Positions 1 to 15,600 are shown, counted from the first letter of the stretch. The stretch: 64,000 bases of DNA from Amia ocellicauda (GCF_036373705.1 NC_089850.1:29762733-29826732), one strand, 5' to 3'. Notes: generated by a model from the letters alone, not told the origin. Program-made: numbers and translations.

Positions 1-105
1 TTCTTGCTGGTAAAAGAGCATCATCACACCTATGTCAAATGCCCGATGGCAAGCAAACTCTTACCAACTTCTATAAATGTATTTATGTCAGGGGGTCCAT
101 CTCAC

Positions 106-1932
106 CGCTGACAGTGTTGCCAGTAGCGCCTCATCATCTTTGGTGGAGCCAAATTTCTTCTTCAACTTCATCATGTTCTCCACACCCTCGCTCCTCACCT
201 GGCTGACAAGCTGGCTCACATCCTGCTCCATTCTCACACGGTATTCGTCCAGCTTGGCCTGGGTTTCCAGCAGGTAAGAAAGACATGTAACTTCTATGCA
301 CAGGAGCTGCGCGTAACACTACCAAATAATGCTTAAGAGGGTGTAGTAACAGTATATAACTGTGAAATGTACAATATTTTTCAGTTTTTGGTAACCTAAA
401 CTTTTTTTAACCTCTGGCAGTTTCCTGCTTACCTTTGTACCATTTCAGGTAATTCACTGGACTTGAACTGCTTACATTTCAATATAAACTAGAAAAAAGG
501 GGGTGTTCTAAAACTTTTGACCAGTAGTGTATTTTACAGGCTCATGTTTGATTAAGTGCTGTTTACTAAGCTGCCAAACCTTTGAGCTGAAACAGGCGTT
601 GAAGAGGCTGCGGACCAGGGCCTCGTACTCCTGCTGCAGCCGAGCGCAGACCTGCTCCTGCACACCGCCTCTCTCCTCCTCCAGCTGGGCCAGGTGGCTT
701 CGCAGGGCTGTGATTTCCACTATGATCTCCTGGCTGAGATCTGCCACCTGTCAGACACACTCATTAAACTGGAATTCACATTTAATTCAATGTTACTAAC
801 ACTGTTATCCACTATGGGTCAGATTTGCAGGACATTTTTTTATTTTATCCGGAAAGATACAAAAGAGATCTGGTCAGTGAAAACAGAACAAACATTGATT
901 TGTGATTTGTTACTCATTGGTGTAGACCTTCTTTAAATATTAAATAAGAGCAGCCTGGCTATGCTTCTGTCAGGTGTGTGAGTTAGCTTGAAGGTTAAAT
1001 CATGTGACATTGTCTAGAATCCTGCCACCTGTACTACTGGCTCCTAAATCAGGCAGCCAATTAGATCAGTTCAGAATAGATGAAGACTGGAGTTTGACTG
1101 GAGAATGTTCAGGGTTTGTATAACCATAGACACAGGTTTAGAGGAAGACTGGTCCCCCCACTATTTAGAGACCGTCAGTTTGTCCCCCTTAATCCCCCTC
1201 AGCATTATTTACTTGAAATGTGTCAAGTCATCCTCCATACCCCACCACAACAACTCAGCAGCATTCCCACCCCAACCATCACAATGAATACCCCATCACA
1301 CTTCTGAAACGACAGTTATGCCACTGTGTGTAACTATGTTAATTTACATGCAGGAGAGATATCCTGTTGGTACTAATGAGAAAGTAAATGATGCACAGAG
1401 CAGTTTCAATGTTTACATCACAGAGTTATTTTCAAGCGCAAATATATACCTGGGCATCCGGCCCATCTCTCTGTGTTCGGGATTCCTCCAGGGCCTTAAG
1501 ATCCTAAAAAAAAAACAGCCTCATCTCAATATGACCTGTCCCCTAGCAGGTCAAACACAACAACATTTATCATTCTGACAAGCGAAAGGCAACATAGATA
1601 ATACAAATCACAATGATTCTTTGTTAAAATTGAGAATCATACTGCAGTTTAGTTCAAGGATAAAGGCTATATGCAGTCACTGTCACAAGTAACAGACAGG
1701 ACTTTGAGGTGAACTGAGACATTGGTACCTGCTCTCTCTGATAGAGCAGCTGTGTCTCCTGCTGCAGGATGTTCTCATAGAACATGGAGTAGGTGTCAAA
1801 ATTACTGCGCTCCCTCTGCATCACTGCACACGCCAGAGCAGTCACACAGGAGTGCAGGTGGGCTTTGGAGAACGTCACCTGAAAACAAACGATCGGCAGC
1901 AGACAATGTTTAGACACACTTTAAAAAACCCA

Positions 1933-1984
<52 letters not shown>

Positions 1985-4900
1985 GCAAGAGCTTTGTGTT
2001 TAACCTGCATAACCTGCATAAAATGATCCTTTAATAAATAAGTAAAATTAATTTAATACCAAAGAAAAGTACATATGTAGTTTAATGATTACTAAATTAC
2101 TGCTGCTCTCTTCATAAATATTACTTCAACAGCAGCCACGTATGCCATAAAAACAGATGATAAGGAAATCAGATCATACCTTCTCATCAGGAGTCTCCTC
2201 GCAGTTCCACATTAGCTGCTGCACAAAATTCTCTACTATTTCTGGTCGTTCTGGTGCAAAGCTCTGCTTCATTCCTGGGTGTTTCCATAGTTCTGGTGAA
2301 AAATAGGGTTATCTGTAAAAAGTATTTACTTGATTTTTAAAGGAGATTAACAACATCCATCTTTTAGCCTTATTTGGGGCTACATTTCTGAAGATAAATC
2401 CTTCTGATTTCTGAAGGATTCTGTGCTGTAAAAGTATAGGAATCTCATGAGAGGAACTGACATGATGAACAATGAGAAAGTAAAGGCCTATTTGCTTCAC
2501 TAACAGCTCACATATCAACTGATTTTGCTGTGTGGCTGTTATTCCTGGAACAACATTGCAGAGATGGTTAAAGTAAGGATTCGAGTTAGGTCCAGGGTAC
2601 ATTGTTGCAGGAAAAACCGCAACACCGCAAAAACAATTTTTGCAATATCTCACAGCTCACAGCAACACAGAACACATTCTTCTGCTCAATCAGATGCTTC
2701 ATGTTATTTCCATCTATTTTACATGTGAACTTACAGTATTGAACACATTTATATCCAATTCAGAGTTTTTAAATACTTTAAAATACAGTTTAAATACTGG
2801 AATTGGACGATTGACAGCTGTCGATTTGAAGCAATTCGATAAAGGCATTTAAATATTCAATAGTCACAGCTTTTGAAAGCTTGGCGATGTCGTTCACGAA
2901 ACAGCTCCTTCTTTTCACTGTCTCAGTGAACCTCACGAGAGAGTACCCGTGGGCAGCCTGGTGTCCTGTCGTGCTCGCTCAGATATCACCATGGTCAGCT
3001 CCTTGGTTATCTTCTTCTGCACTTCACTGATCATCTCACTCTCAAGGCTCTCCAGCAGTTTATGAAGCTAGTGAAAAACAATCAAACGCACAAATCCGTA
3101 AACGCAGGCAATATGATATCCAAAGCAATGCAATCATGACCACTGCCCTCCTAAGACTTACTAAACTTGTTGACAGGCATTAAAACATTAATTCACCTAG
3201 AGCCAATTTAGCATGAGTAGCTTTAGGATTAAATCAAAACTTGAAACTACTTTCCAATTATAAATTACAAACACTTGATGGCAGGTTGTGGATTCACTTA
3301 ACATGACTTTGCTTCACCTGATGGAGTCTTGTTCTTAAAGACTGGGTTTGTGATTTGTAACTGGGAAGGGAGGTATTTTTTTTTTAATGTATTTTCAGTA
3401 GAAAACAATCCCAATTACATTTCATTTTGCATAATAGTTTTTTGAGTTTTTAATGACGCTGGAGGATGTCAGCTGCAGCCTCTGAACCACCGTGAGCATG
3501 TGTCCTGACCAGTGGCCAAAACAATCCTGTGGCTTAAACAGCGACTGCCCAGTCCTGAGCAACACAGATCTGCAACACAGCCCTTTCAGTTCCTCAGCTC
3601 ACATTTCTGTCCCTTTCTTTGTTTGTCAAATGCCAAGATGATTAATTCAGGCCTCATAAAAGAAGCTTAACAATGAAAATCCTAGCAACTGGGCATAAAG
3701 CCAGCGGGTGCTATGGTAGCTTCAGATTCAGTTTCACTTGCGTTTTTCACTTCTTATGAACCATGACCGAGTCAAACTTTCACTTGAGCACCGTAACCCA
3801 CGCACAGACAGACAGTGGAATAACAGTAACGCTCTGGCTGTCCTTTTGCCTTGGCCTGATCCTGTTCTCGCCTGCTGAACATCATCTGTGGAGATTGTGG
3901 ATTGGTGAAGTGAAGGACCCCAGGCTTGTTCTTCACCTTTAGTGGATCTGAGCACTGAGACCATTTACCAACTCATGTACAGACTAGACTTATGACACAT
4001 GTAGGCCATTACATTGAGTGCAAGCTGCAGACCTGTCGTGTTTTAATGTCCACTTCTGAAGCCCCTGAGGGTGGAAGGATAGGCTGGGTGTCTGTCTGCA
4101 GGACCTCGTACTCCTCCTCCTTGCCCAGCTGTCGGGCAATGGCTCTCATGACTGGGTACAGGATCTCCACACTGTAAGAGATGGCAAGACTTCCATAATG
4201 AATACAGCTGAGAAGGGCAGAGCAACGCAGGGTTCAGGCAGCTCGATGGCAATGTGGTCATTGTTACATTGGCGCTATGTGCAGTGGGGTCAGAGTAGTA
4301 GAGTAGCAGTTACAGCAAGACCACTGAATGTGTCCAGATTAAAATTAGGAAGAGTTCAAAGGAGGGGATTAGGTAAGTGCATATATATTACATTTAATTA
4401 TTGTATTCCTTCGTTGCATTCGATTTTTTGTGCATACGTACAAAAACAAGCCAGTCCTCTGTGATATTTGCAGAGTTTATTCCCTACCTTAGACATAACC
4501 GACCAAGTAGATGCAAGTACAATACTGTTATGAATGCTAATTTTTGTGAATGTATAGAATTTGGATTGATAAAATGAATTTAAAAAGCACTTCCCTTCAT
4601 TTCAGATTTATTGTCTTTCCATTTACACAATATAGAGCGGACTGCACTTAAGATGTTGATACTGCAACTAGAGTATATCTTAATTTTGATATTAATTATT
4701 CCACATAATCGATAACTGGGCTCTTATATCACACTCTTTGTTGTGTATTGAGGGGCTGCAGTGGAATAAGCAGTTACAACTACACTATCTGCACAACATT
4801 AATCATCACACAAGCATTAGTCGTGCCAGGACAAAATCAATACACAGCCGCAGATGAATATTTACAGAAAGCCAGGATGAAATGTTAGCGTTTGTGATAT

Positions 4901-6615
4901 ATTTAGGTGCGGTATCATCAAATCACTCCCTCTGCTCTACTAGGATGAAATATATTTGGATCTACAATTTAAAGGACCTGCTGCAGGACATCTAAAAACT
5001 TATCTTGCTAGTAAAGAGGTGAGACCTGTACATCCTGGAGAACTGTTTATACAGAGAGAGGGTGTTGATCTGCTGGACGCCCAGTCGCTGCCGTCCCCAC
5101 ACCTCCTTCAACCTCTCCAACTGTTTCCACAGCACCAGGAAGGACTGCAGCACTGTGTACATCTCCACTGGCTCCTGCAGAGGGCCCACCCAGGACTCCT
5201 GTGCTGCGGGCCCAGCCTCTCCTCTGCCTGGTTCTTCATCCCCATTGACAATCCGCTGCAAAGCCAGACATGTGCAGTGGTTTCAAGGATGTTATGAGAG
5301 ATTGGCAGTCTTCAGTTGAGCCCAGCTATAACTTCACTCTTGTTTGCAGGAATGTCATGTGACCCGGGACAGCAGAACTGACGTTCCAATCCAAACAAAC
5401 AGTGCTTACAAATGTTCTATTATTCTTAATCAGCAGGAACATTACAATCATGTGAGATTCCTGGACATCCTGGAGAGCAATGGGAGGCAAACCATTTAAG
5501 CATGCTGTTGTTTTTCAGCTCTTCTCTTTCAAGGTATATTTGTGCTGGGTTTCCTTTTAGAATGAACATGGAAGTCTCAAATACAGCACAATAAACAGTG
5601 ACTTCACTACCTTTCATCTCCAGACACAGGGAAACTAAGCACTGTTGAAGGTCTGCCTCAAAACATAACATGGCACTGGAATAAAGTGCACAGTCTACCT
5701 CTTTATCAGCTGGCTGGGAGGTTTTGTCACCCTCCCAACTCTGAAGACTGAAAGCTATCCTGTTGTGGCTGCCCTGCAGGACATCCTCCATCAGCAAAGA
5801 CACTCCCAGGATCTCTCCGTTGGCCACGTTCTGACTGTGCTCGTCTAGCCCACTGAGGCACATCTGGAGAGACAAGTGTTGAAACAGAGGACTGCTCAGT
5901 GGACAATCAACACTGCCAGACAAACTACTGGAATGCCCAGTAAAGCGATTAACAAAGTTACATATGTCAACAGCTGGGGAGAATTTAATCATACAAAGTC
6001 ATGCCCTCAGAAAAGACGCTAAAGACGCCATTTACCTGCATGCTGTGCTCTATGGCTGGAATGCTGCAGATGGCGAATGGGAATGGCCCATATTGGGACA
6101 GAAAACTTCTCCATGGATACATCCTTTCTGCCTGTCACCAGAAAATACACAAGTATTACCCTTTTTATATAAATATGATGTATTTTAATAAAATGAAATC
6201 TGGCCCCTCAGCTAAAAAATACTATGACCAAAACCAAACTGTTAAAATCCCATGTATTTCACCGTTTATGTTTATGTGTCACATTTGTTTTAAGATTTCA
6301 AATTAACTGCATATTTCTAAAGGAGACTATTTTGGCAGCTTTCCAGGAAAACAGCAACACCGATCAGACTGTACACTTCAGTAACTAGTCATGGGCTCAC
6401 GGCGCTGAACCACAGTGAGGCTGAGGTTAATTTGACTGGTGTAAATGGCAGCGTTACTGACTCGGATGCTATCCGGCTGCAGTGGAAGAGGCAGGGTGAG
6501 GTGGGTGCTGTACAAGCTGCCGGTCACACAGTCACTCAGCACTGGCAAGGCATGGCTCATTTTGTCCGTCACTGTCTGATAGGCTGCCGTGTTGCCTGCT
6601 GAGAGGAATGCTTCT
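106..6615 (-). CDS. ccdc162: ccdc162 coding exons 31-41 (gene continues off left edge)
   Basis: The exons are 6414-6615, 6036-6131, 5699-5863, 5026-5255, 4033-4171, 2947-3067, 2180-2292, 1729-1878, 1450-1503, 580-747 and 106-258. The last exons are strongly coiled-coil (AQLEEERGGVQEQVCARLQQ in exon 40; a Lys/Glu/Gln-rich helix in exon 41), which is the main basis for calling this a coiled-coil protein. Exon 31 has two possible donors. A GTGAGC at 6395-6400 looks stronger but shifts frame. GTGGTT at 6408-6413 keeps it, so I end the exon at 6414. No stop codon or poly(A) signal belonging to this gene lies inside the window. Confidence 0.73.
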
Positions 6616-9600
6616 CTACAGAGGTAAAAACAACAGCAGACAAACAGAACAACAATTGGAATAGCCTCTCCTCCATTAAAACACTTTTGTAGTGCTACGC
6701 AGGTACTATGAAATGTAAGTTTTGTAAGCAGTTCATGACCCACAGACAACAGTGCCTCCTATTGCAGACAGCGCCCCCTGCACTCAGACAGTGCAACTGC
6801 CCACAGGGTTCCTCCGCCTCCTGCACTCTCACCTGATCAAGTGGCGGACAGCGGCATCGAACTGCAGGAACATGACATCCCGGCGCAGATGCAGCAGGCG
6901 GCCGACCTCCAGAGGACTGGTGGGATCACAGAGGCTGTCGATCTGTTTCTGGATCTCGTGCAGCTCAGCAGCTTCAAACACATGCAGAAAATGCTTGAGT
7001 CCAACACACACATAAATACCACATGACTCCATTTTAGTATTGATTCTTTGGTAACACTTTCCAAAAAGAGGCTGCAAATTCCAGATTCATTCATGTATGA
7101 ATACCACAGGAACAACACCTGAATGTCTTATGCACTTCCACATGTATAAGCTTTAAATCCACCATCTAATCTGCATCCCGATCCCTAACCCTGACACGAA
7201 GTCTCATGTTAGCAAATCTTTAGAGGAAGTGCTTGAGATGTTTGGTGGTGCTGTGGTACACATACATTGATTCATTAGGAATTTCCAGCCATTATTAAGT
7301 TTGCCAATTATTTCCTACAGAACCATTGCATTTTATGATGTAATGCACATGTAGGGGATTCTACACAGCAATGTTAAAACTTTCTGGATAATTTTATTTA
7401 ACTCTATTGCTTACATTCTCTGTAAAGCACTCTGTGGAAACAATTGCTATGTGAAGGGGCCTTATTAAATGAAGATTGATTGATTGCTTGGTATCAAGGC
7501 AGGACCAGTTGCAGTATCGCTACAAACAAACATTGGATCTTTGCTAAAGGCCTGAATTACTTCATGCACTTTCACCAAGTAAATATATCCAGCACAATGA
7601 AAATAAATGATAGACAGTATTCTGTAAAACATTGTTAGAGCTAGTGAAAACAAATGGTCTGTATAATTAGGTGGCAACGGGTTTTCATGTTTTCCTTTTC
7701 TTACCGATGCCTTCAGTCCCCCCCCAGTGGGCTACGAGCGGCGTGTGTTGCCTGGAGCTGTAGAAGGTGGAGTCGTTTCCAAGGCGAGCAAAGCTGACCA
7801 GGTAACAGACAATGTCGTGGAACGCTGCCACGATCCGCAGGGTCTGGTGAAGGGCTTGTCTGCAGGCCTGGTGTTGCAAATGAAACAAAGCGTTAAACAA
7901 ACTCGGCTAAGAGCTTCACTGTGGGACTTAATAGAGAGATGATTTACAATTCTGCCTGCCATTGATTCAAATATACTTCCCTGGTAGGATAACAGGAAAC
8001 AAAGCACAAAGCCGAGAAAGAAAGATGAGCCAAGTCACGAAAAACAACTCCCCACACAAATAGAAGACAAACCTCCTGATTGACTTTGCACTATTTCACA
8101 TTTGCGCTACAGTTCAATGAATGAATCGGGCTCATCAACAACTGCACCAGGAACGATGCAGGCAGATGTTATGATGGAAAATGAATCGCCTCAAGCTAGA
8201 TTGACTTTGATCATCTGTAGAAGTATAACTTAATTTCTTACTTATATAATTATGGTTTGTGTATTACTACTTCATTTGTCAAACCAAATTAACTTCTGAG
8301 AAGACTGGTGATGGGCTATTGTAAAAATGGTATACAAAAGTTTCACAAAATCCTCTATTTCAGCTTTGTATTTCTGTAGTCTTTTCAGAAACAATATACA
8401 TTAGAATAGTTAGCTTGAGCAGAAAACAACACAGCTAAGCAGCAAACAAAAGCATGAGAAAATCACACAGAAACTGTATATTTAACAAGTACATAAGACA
8501 GAGAATGCAGACCACTTTTAATATGCTAGTGAGGAAACAATCCCACAGGAAGTATATCAATATATATATTGATCACTTCATGACTGAGTAAAAATGTTCA
8601 CCACTGAGTCCCTCCCACCAAAATCAATAGTTCAGCTGAGGAATCGGAGAAACTCTTTAAGCAAGTCAGATTATTTGCTATTGTCTGAACTATTTAGAAA
8701 GAGGAGTTGAACCATGAAACAAACACAAAAACAAAGAAAAACAGAAGGCAAGCCTCATGACACTTGCACAACATGACACTTGCTAAATCAATTTGCTTCA
8801 GTACAACGTGTGGATTCAAACACCACAAGGACAAGAACAACAATACCCATAACTGAAAAAGCTAAACAAACCAAGTATGACTAACATCACTAAGTCTTAC
8901 CCTTAAAAATATGTCTAAAAGAGGAACTTTGTCGAAAATGAGAGTTGCCATAATTAGCAAATGAGCAGTTCTGGGTAATATGCATTTCAAAGCTAAAATA
9001 ATGCATTTATTTTCACATTTAATCTCTCTCAAACCTTTACAAAGAGATACTGACCTGCCTTGCATTTGCATTCTTCTTTTCGGGATTGTGTGGGTAATGT
9101 GTAGTTTTATTAATGCTCAAATTGTTGATTGAGTTGCTCAACCTAACTGAAGTAGCTCAGACTTGACCTTGATTTGTAAGCTTACCATGGCTCAAGTTAC
9201 AGACAAAAAGGGAAGTAAGAAACACAGAAAAGCTGCTCACCTTTCTGTCAAGGGATTTGAACATAATTAACACCTCGGAGAAGTGGGGGAGGAACCACAG
9301 GTTGAGAAACGTCTTTCCATCCGCAGAGAGTAAACATCGGGGCCGTGATTGGAAACTCCTAGGTATTGAAGCAACAGTAAAGCAACAGTGACTGATGGGC
9401 ACTGAGCTTCATTATACACTGCTGTGTAAGGAGAGGAGATTCCAAGTCAATAGATGGACACACCTGGGATCTGTGAGGAGGCCACGCTCGGAGTCACGCT
9501 CCCCCTTTCTCTCGTGTGGCTTTCCAATCATGAAGTAAGTGTCGCGAATGGCGGGAATATCGTCCAGTAGCGCTATGAGGCTGCTGTAGTACTCAACGAT

Positions 9601-12600
9601 CTGACCGCGCAGGGAGTACTGGGACATGCACAGAGTAACCCTGAAATGTGTCAGCGGAGACAGGGGCAATATTAATGTACCATTAGTGTGTATTACAACC
9701 TCATGAGACAGTTCAGGCTCCAGAATGTGTGTTGAGCTTCATGCAGAGCAGATATTGCACAAGAACCTAAAATTTAAGATGAACTATGGTCCATCACTTA
9801 TTTATAAACTTTCAATAATATAATACAAAAATCTAATAAAATCAACAAACAAAAACTTGTATCCTTATAAGCAATATCTTCACACTTTTCAGTAAAAATG
9901 CAGTTCAATGCACTCCAGTTCAAACTGATCCAAACCACATATTCTGTATATCAAAATTACAATCCTTTAATCCATTGCTGCTTGACTTACTTTTGACAGT
10001 ATTCCAGAATCAGCCCCCTCTTGATTTTCTCAACTTCTTCCTGTATGCACAGAAAACATAGCACCTTAGACTAGTCAAACACATTCAACTTGAGCAATTA
10101 CATTCTAAAATTACGCAGTTCTTTGTGTAACGATCTATTCATGTGTATAGTAACACTGCGTGATAGGAGCCTGCTATTTGATAAAACCACCTACAGGATT
10201 CTGCATGACTGTTCCCATGGCTTGCTTCTTCTTTATAAACATGTTTAACATCTCATCGCGAGGACCCAGCTTCTCTAACTGAAGAGATACAAAAGCTTCA
10301 GCAGGCCTGGAAGAAGGGGAAAAGGGTTACACTAAATTAGAGTGCCTAGAAGACACCATACATGATTGCGTTGTTTGAAAAGACATCTTGAAAATCAGAA
10401 CACAAATGTGAAAGAATATGGCACAGCGGAGAATGTCTGGTTCACACGATACTCAGACAAGAGTGTCTCTCTCACTATGCCAATTACAGGCCCTAAATGC
10501 TGGTTCCAGCCTGTGGCCCACCTTGTCCAGGTCCCAGCCCCTGGTCTGTGCCCTGCTCTGCTGGGGGAGAGGCTCTGTGGGAAGTTCTTGCTCTCCAGAT
10601 CTTTACCCACTCTGGAGTCTCGCCCACTTGTAGAGCCCCCATCTGTCCTGGAGCCAGGACGACCCATTTGGAGCTCCTAGGACAGAACGCAGACTTTATA
10701 TCATGGCAGGGACAGGGAAAGTCAATAGACCAGAAATTAAACCGTACCTTCCATTAAATTTTTCTTATGAAGTAAATTTTATTTTACTGCTGTTCTTCTA
10801 TCAGCACTGCACCTTATCTTGTGGGGCCACAGTGGTCTGCGCCCAATAGCAGAGAGAGGCCTGCTTCACGGCTCCAATCAAGGCATTCTTCTGAGTCACC
10901 TGACAAGTCAGGACAACCTGTAGGTTTTCTATCCCAGACCGGCTCATCAGCTGGGGGCAAAGACCAGGCAAATGAGAACTGCTGGACTGAAAGGGGTGCG
11001 TAATAAATAAAGGCAATTGCCATGTATACAAGTTTGTAAGTGAGTAAGGTAGAATAACAAGATATCAGTCAAGTTCATCAAAGGAATTGGGCTCAACATT
11101 TGTTAGAGTGATCTTTTCATTAAAGCTGAATCTACTGCTGATGTAGTTTACAGTTGTCTTGAAATGAAATCCAGAAGATTCTGCAGTCACTCTGACCACA
11201 CTAGCTACAGTGACAGTCTGGGGAGCACAGAACTAATTTAAAGCCGATTTGTTTTCCACCACAACACTGTTGAGGAAGGAGGGTCATTCATACAGACAAT
11301 GTGCTTTGGAAAAAAGAGCCCAGCCCATGAGCATGTGAAGGGCGAATCATTCACAATGTGTTAATGAAGAATCCACATCAGACCGAGAGTGACGCGTCTT
11401 TACATCACATGCCATCAGGAGTCACTCTCCTGCTTTTTGTCACAATCATTAGGCCGTGTCGATTTAAGCAAAACAGAGAAGAGAACTTAAAATGCAAATT
11501 CTGGCTGTAGGAAAATAGGCTGATTATCTCAATGCAGAAGGGAGACTTTATTCCACACAAAACAGATATATTCCCAGAAATACGGATATATTTAATTAAA
11601 AATAAGTCAAAATAGTAGAACTAACCACATACAGTGGTGTGTTGCCAGTTTACCTGAGCAATGGATTCTTCTGTTCGAAAACTGAACCTCCCAATTTGTT
11701 TGTGATCAACCTCCTGGATTCCCAAGAGAAGACTGGTGGGAGTGTACCTGGAATAGTTCAGGAATTAATTCATTATATTGATTTTAATTGTAACTACCTC
11801 CTGTCTAGTGCTTTAGTGTCTAGTGGAAGGCTCCCTTGCTAAATAACTACCTATATTTGTTAATGTTAGTGTTGGGTGTATTTTTTGTGCTTGAGGCTTA
11901 GGCAGGGACAGGTGACAGCATGGTAATAATGCACTCAGTTAGGGATGGGTAATAATACATTGAGAGAGATGACGGAAGGTGGAATTCTGTTAAGGAGGAC
12001 TTTCTCCCATTGGCACTGTCCTCCTTGTTCAATGGCTGTACAATAAAACCTTGCAAATAGTTTAATAAAAGAAACAGTGTTGTGAAAGAATGTTTGACCT
12101 GATTTATTTTTATCTAAATGTTGAAATCTCTACAGTAAGTAAAAATAGACCCAAAGGATTTGTACAATACAAAATAACGCTCTCAATAATAAGATTTAAT
12201 AAGATACCTCATCTATACTCTGTAGCAATATAATATAATCAGAAGACTATACATCTTTATTACTGACTGACTTTGCAGTAAAAACACACCAGAGTCTGAA
12301 GATGTGGGCAACAATAAGGCAGACTTCATTTTTAGAGAAGATGGCAAACAAAACTTTAAGAAGCCCCCAAATTACTGGTGAGCTGCAAATGTTTGTAGTG
12401 AGCATTACACAGCCTAACATGAATATAAACAACTACAGCACGATTTTGAAAACAGGCAAAATAAGAAGTTGGGTGTTCTGGGGTTCTAAAACCTCATTTG
12501 CGGTACAGAATTAAGTCATTCCAGGGGGTTTATAGAAAAGGATTAATCTAACACCTTTTTGCTTCAGACACAAAAATAATTTTCCACTGGCTTTCCATGT

Positions 12601-15600
12601 CACCCCTTCTCAAAATCATGCCAGTAACCATTCAATTTTTGCAGTCGTCTTGATGCACGGTATAGTTATATATTTTTGGGTTGATAATATCAAACCATCC
12701 AGAAGTGAATTTCAATGAGTTGCTAATCATGTCATCTTAAGACTACAGGGTTATGTGCGGTATAGCCCACATTTTTGTCAGGCTTAGACTCAATTGTACT
12801 GGGAGGGGAAAAAAACATGCATGTAAATCTGCCTCTCCTCTGAAGCAAAGAACACGATTTGATTCCCAGTTGTATTCCAGAGCAGTTTGATTACTTCCCC
12901 TCCCTCTCCCGACTTCATACCTGTCCACTCTGCTGTCATCCTGCAGCAGAGCCGTGATGAAGACCGGAGGCAGCGGCTCTGCCTTCTCCTTGGGGACCGC
13001 AAACTCAAACTGCACTGGCCGCAGGTATAGGTGGAACTCGTCAAAGCCCATCTCCCCTGCGAACATCCTGTACAGCCTAGAGAGCAAGGGGGGGGGCGTT
13101 AGGAAAGAGGGGCAGAATAAGCTTTCTGAACTGTCTGACTTCCAGCTCAGCCAGTTATCGGCCAGTTGTCAACTGCCACTTGGAGACTCACTGCCACAAC
13201 TGGCTATGAGATTCAAACTCGCCATGTCTGGACAACAGGACCCAACCAAGCTTTTACAGGTTGAGGTATTCAAACGCCCAACACATTTAGAACCATTTTG
13301 TTCTGTAGTATATCAGATTAAAACAATTTTAAGATATCAAAATATTCCTTACAATCTTAACTTACTTTACTGTTTAATTTTGTGAAATATTCTGACAATT
13401 AATTTAGTACATTTATGATGATTGGAAATGTCTGTTGGTTAATACAGAGACCAAAGTCTTATCTATTTGTGTTTGTTTGGCAAAGGGCATAGTACAAGAA
13501 AGGCATCTCAACTGTGACAGCTGTGTGGTCTCTGAGGCAGACTCCATCAAGCGATGTCGGATTGTGACCAGCTCCAATAGTCTTGAAAAAGTATCTACAA
13601 TGAAGGCCTGTCTCTCTTTGCCTTGTTTCTTTTCTTCCTCATCAGCAGACTCCAGCACAGAAAAGCCAATGTCTCTGACAAAGAATGGGTCTTCAGAAAT
13701 AACATCTGAAAATAACTGTAAAAAATTTTTATGTAAGGTTTCTCATTCTATTCAGTCATAGAAGATATCAGAAACAAAATTAATGCTATCGCTTCCTTTA
13801 CAGGAAATACCAATAATAGAGTAAAAAATGCAGCATATGTATTTTTATAGACCTTGAAAAGCACTATTTAAAGTTATCTTGAAGTCTATAACAGATTGGG
13901 AAAATTGGCTTTATTCCACACATTAGCTATATTCAGAAAAGATTAGTTTAAGGAGATGTATACATACATGCACAGACACACACACATACATTTGACAATG
14001 AAAAGTTAAAATCAGATTCTGGGATTCACAATGCACTGCCAAATCTACTACACATTCCCTTCCCCCGCAAACAACATCAAATAACTAGGACAAAAAAGTT
14101 TACAGCTTCAACCACAGTTTTAAAACAGCTTGTGGTTTTCCTACTACATTATAAACTGAGTGTTTATAGAGGGGGAACCCACATCCTTCTGGACCTGGGA
14201 GCTGTAGGACGCCCCAGGAGAGTCCAGAGTTTGCCACTTGTCCAGGGCCTGCTGCAGGAGTCTCTGTTCCAAGGCCACTCTCTGACTGACGGTGCTGGGC
14301 CGGTGCTGCTGGCAGAGCTCATCGTAGGCCTGGCTCAGGGCCCAGTGAACCCGAGAGGCCAAGCTGAGTGATGGGTGCAGCTCCAAAAGGAACACATTCT
14401 TCAGAGCAGGGCTGCAAAATGAAACACTCTGCTTTTAGGTCCAGTGAATTTGACATCAATAGCTTTAAAGAACGCAGAACAACAACAATAGTAATCTTTG
14501 TTTTACTTTATTCACAGGAGTAATTTACTCTGCATGGCATATTGTGATGCAATGTGTGAAACTTTATTGTACATGTTATGCTGTTACATTTTAAGGATCT
14601 GAAAGAGTCATGATGTCAAGATGCCTTGTAAAAAGAGGCTTTCTACACGTGTAAGATCCTTTACTTGCCAGCTGTTATTGATGGACACTAGTTGCTTGGG
14701 GATGTAGTTCGGAGGCAGTCCGTATTCTCGCACCGTTCCTTTCTGGCCGTCTCTCCAAATCTTCTCGAGATATTGACGTTGTTCATCTATCTGATATTTA
14801 AAAATGCAGAAAGCAAGGCAGAGAGTAATTTACACAGTATAACAATGCTGTCTGGAAACCGAAACTACCACAGATTTCACGAATGTGAACACAAGTGAGA
14901 GATTCTGGTAACCTGTGTTACATTTCCCCCTCCTAAACCATGCCCTGTACCTGAGCATTCAGGATGAGTCTGAGGAGCTGCTGGCGGCCCTGGAGACACA
15001 CAAGCTCCTGCTTGTAGGAGGAGACGAAGTATCGAGCGGACAGATCCAGCCTGGGCCGCTGGTGTGCGATATCTGTAATAACCTGCGCCAGGGCCAACCT
15101 CTCCTCAGCATCTATCACGTGCTGGTAAGCCTCAAAATAGCAGTCAATGAGCTGTGGGAAGTAAAGCAAATTAGTCAAATGGTAACGATAAAAGGCAGGT
15201 GCACTCATAATACGTCCACGCAAGGGGTTTTGTGTGGATGCTTGTTTATTGGCTTGGCACCTGTTGTTTGCTTTTCAGAAAAGTAGCTTCGCACGTCCAC
15301 AGGTCAAGCAAGACTGCGAAACGGTCCACATCCAGCTTTGCACAGCCGTGGAGGTCTGTCCCCAAAGACTGAGGCAACCCTGTGGAAATTGTACTTATTC
15401 AGGTATTGTGTAATTATTTTTCACGAATTTTATTGCTTTTTGGAATCTTGTTTCATGAACAGTTCCGGACAATCCAAGTTCACATGGACATGATAGGGGA
15501 TGAATAAGCAATACATAACCTAAACAAATCCCTCACACTGGATTAGCTCTTTATATCAAGACAATTCCAATGTCCTAGAAATATAAAATACATGCCACAC

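Noticed and set aside
1935..1985. CRISPR or functional tandem array
   Set aside because: It is a simple GT dinucleotide repeat in a vertebrate intron.
5964..6306. Plus-strand open frames over ccdc162 exon 32
   Set aside because: They overlap a minus-strand exon with clean borders and interlocking phases, and their sequence has no recognisable feature.
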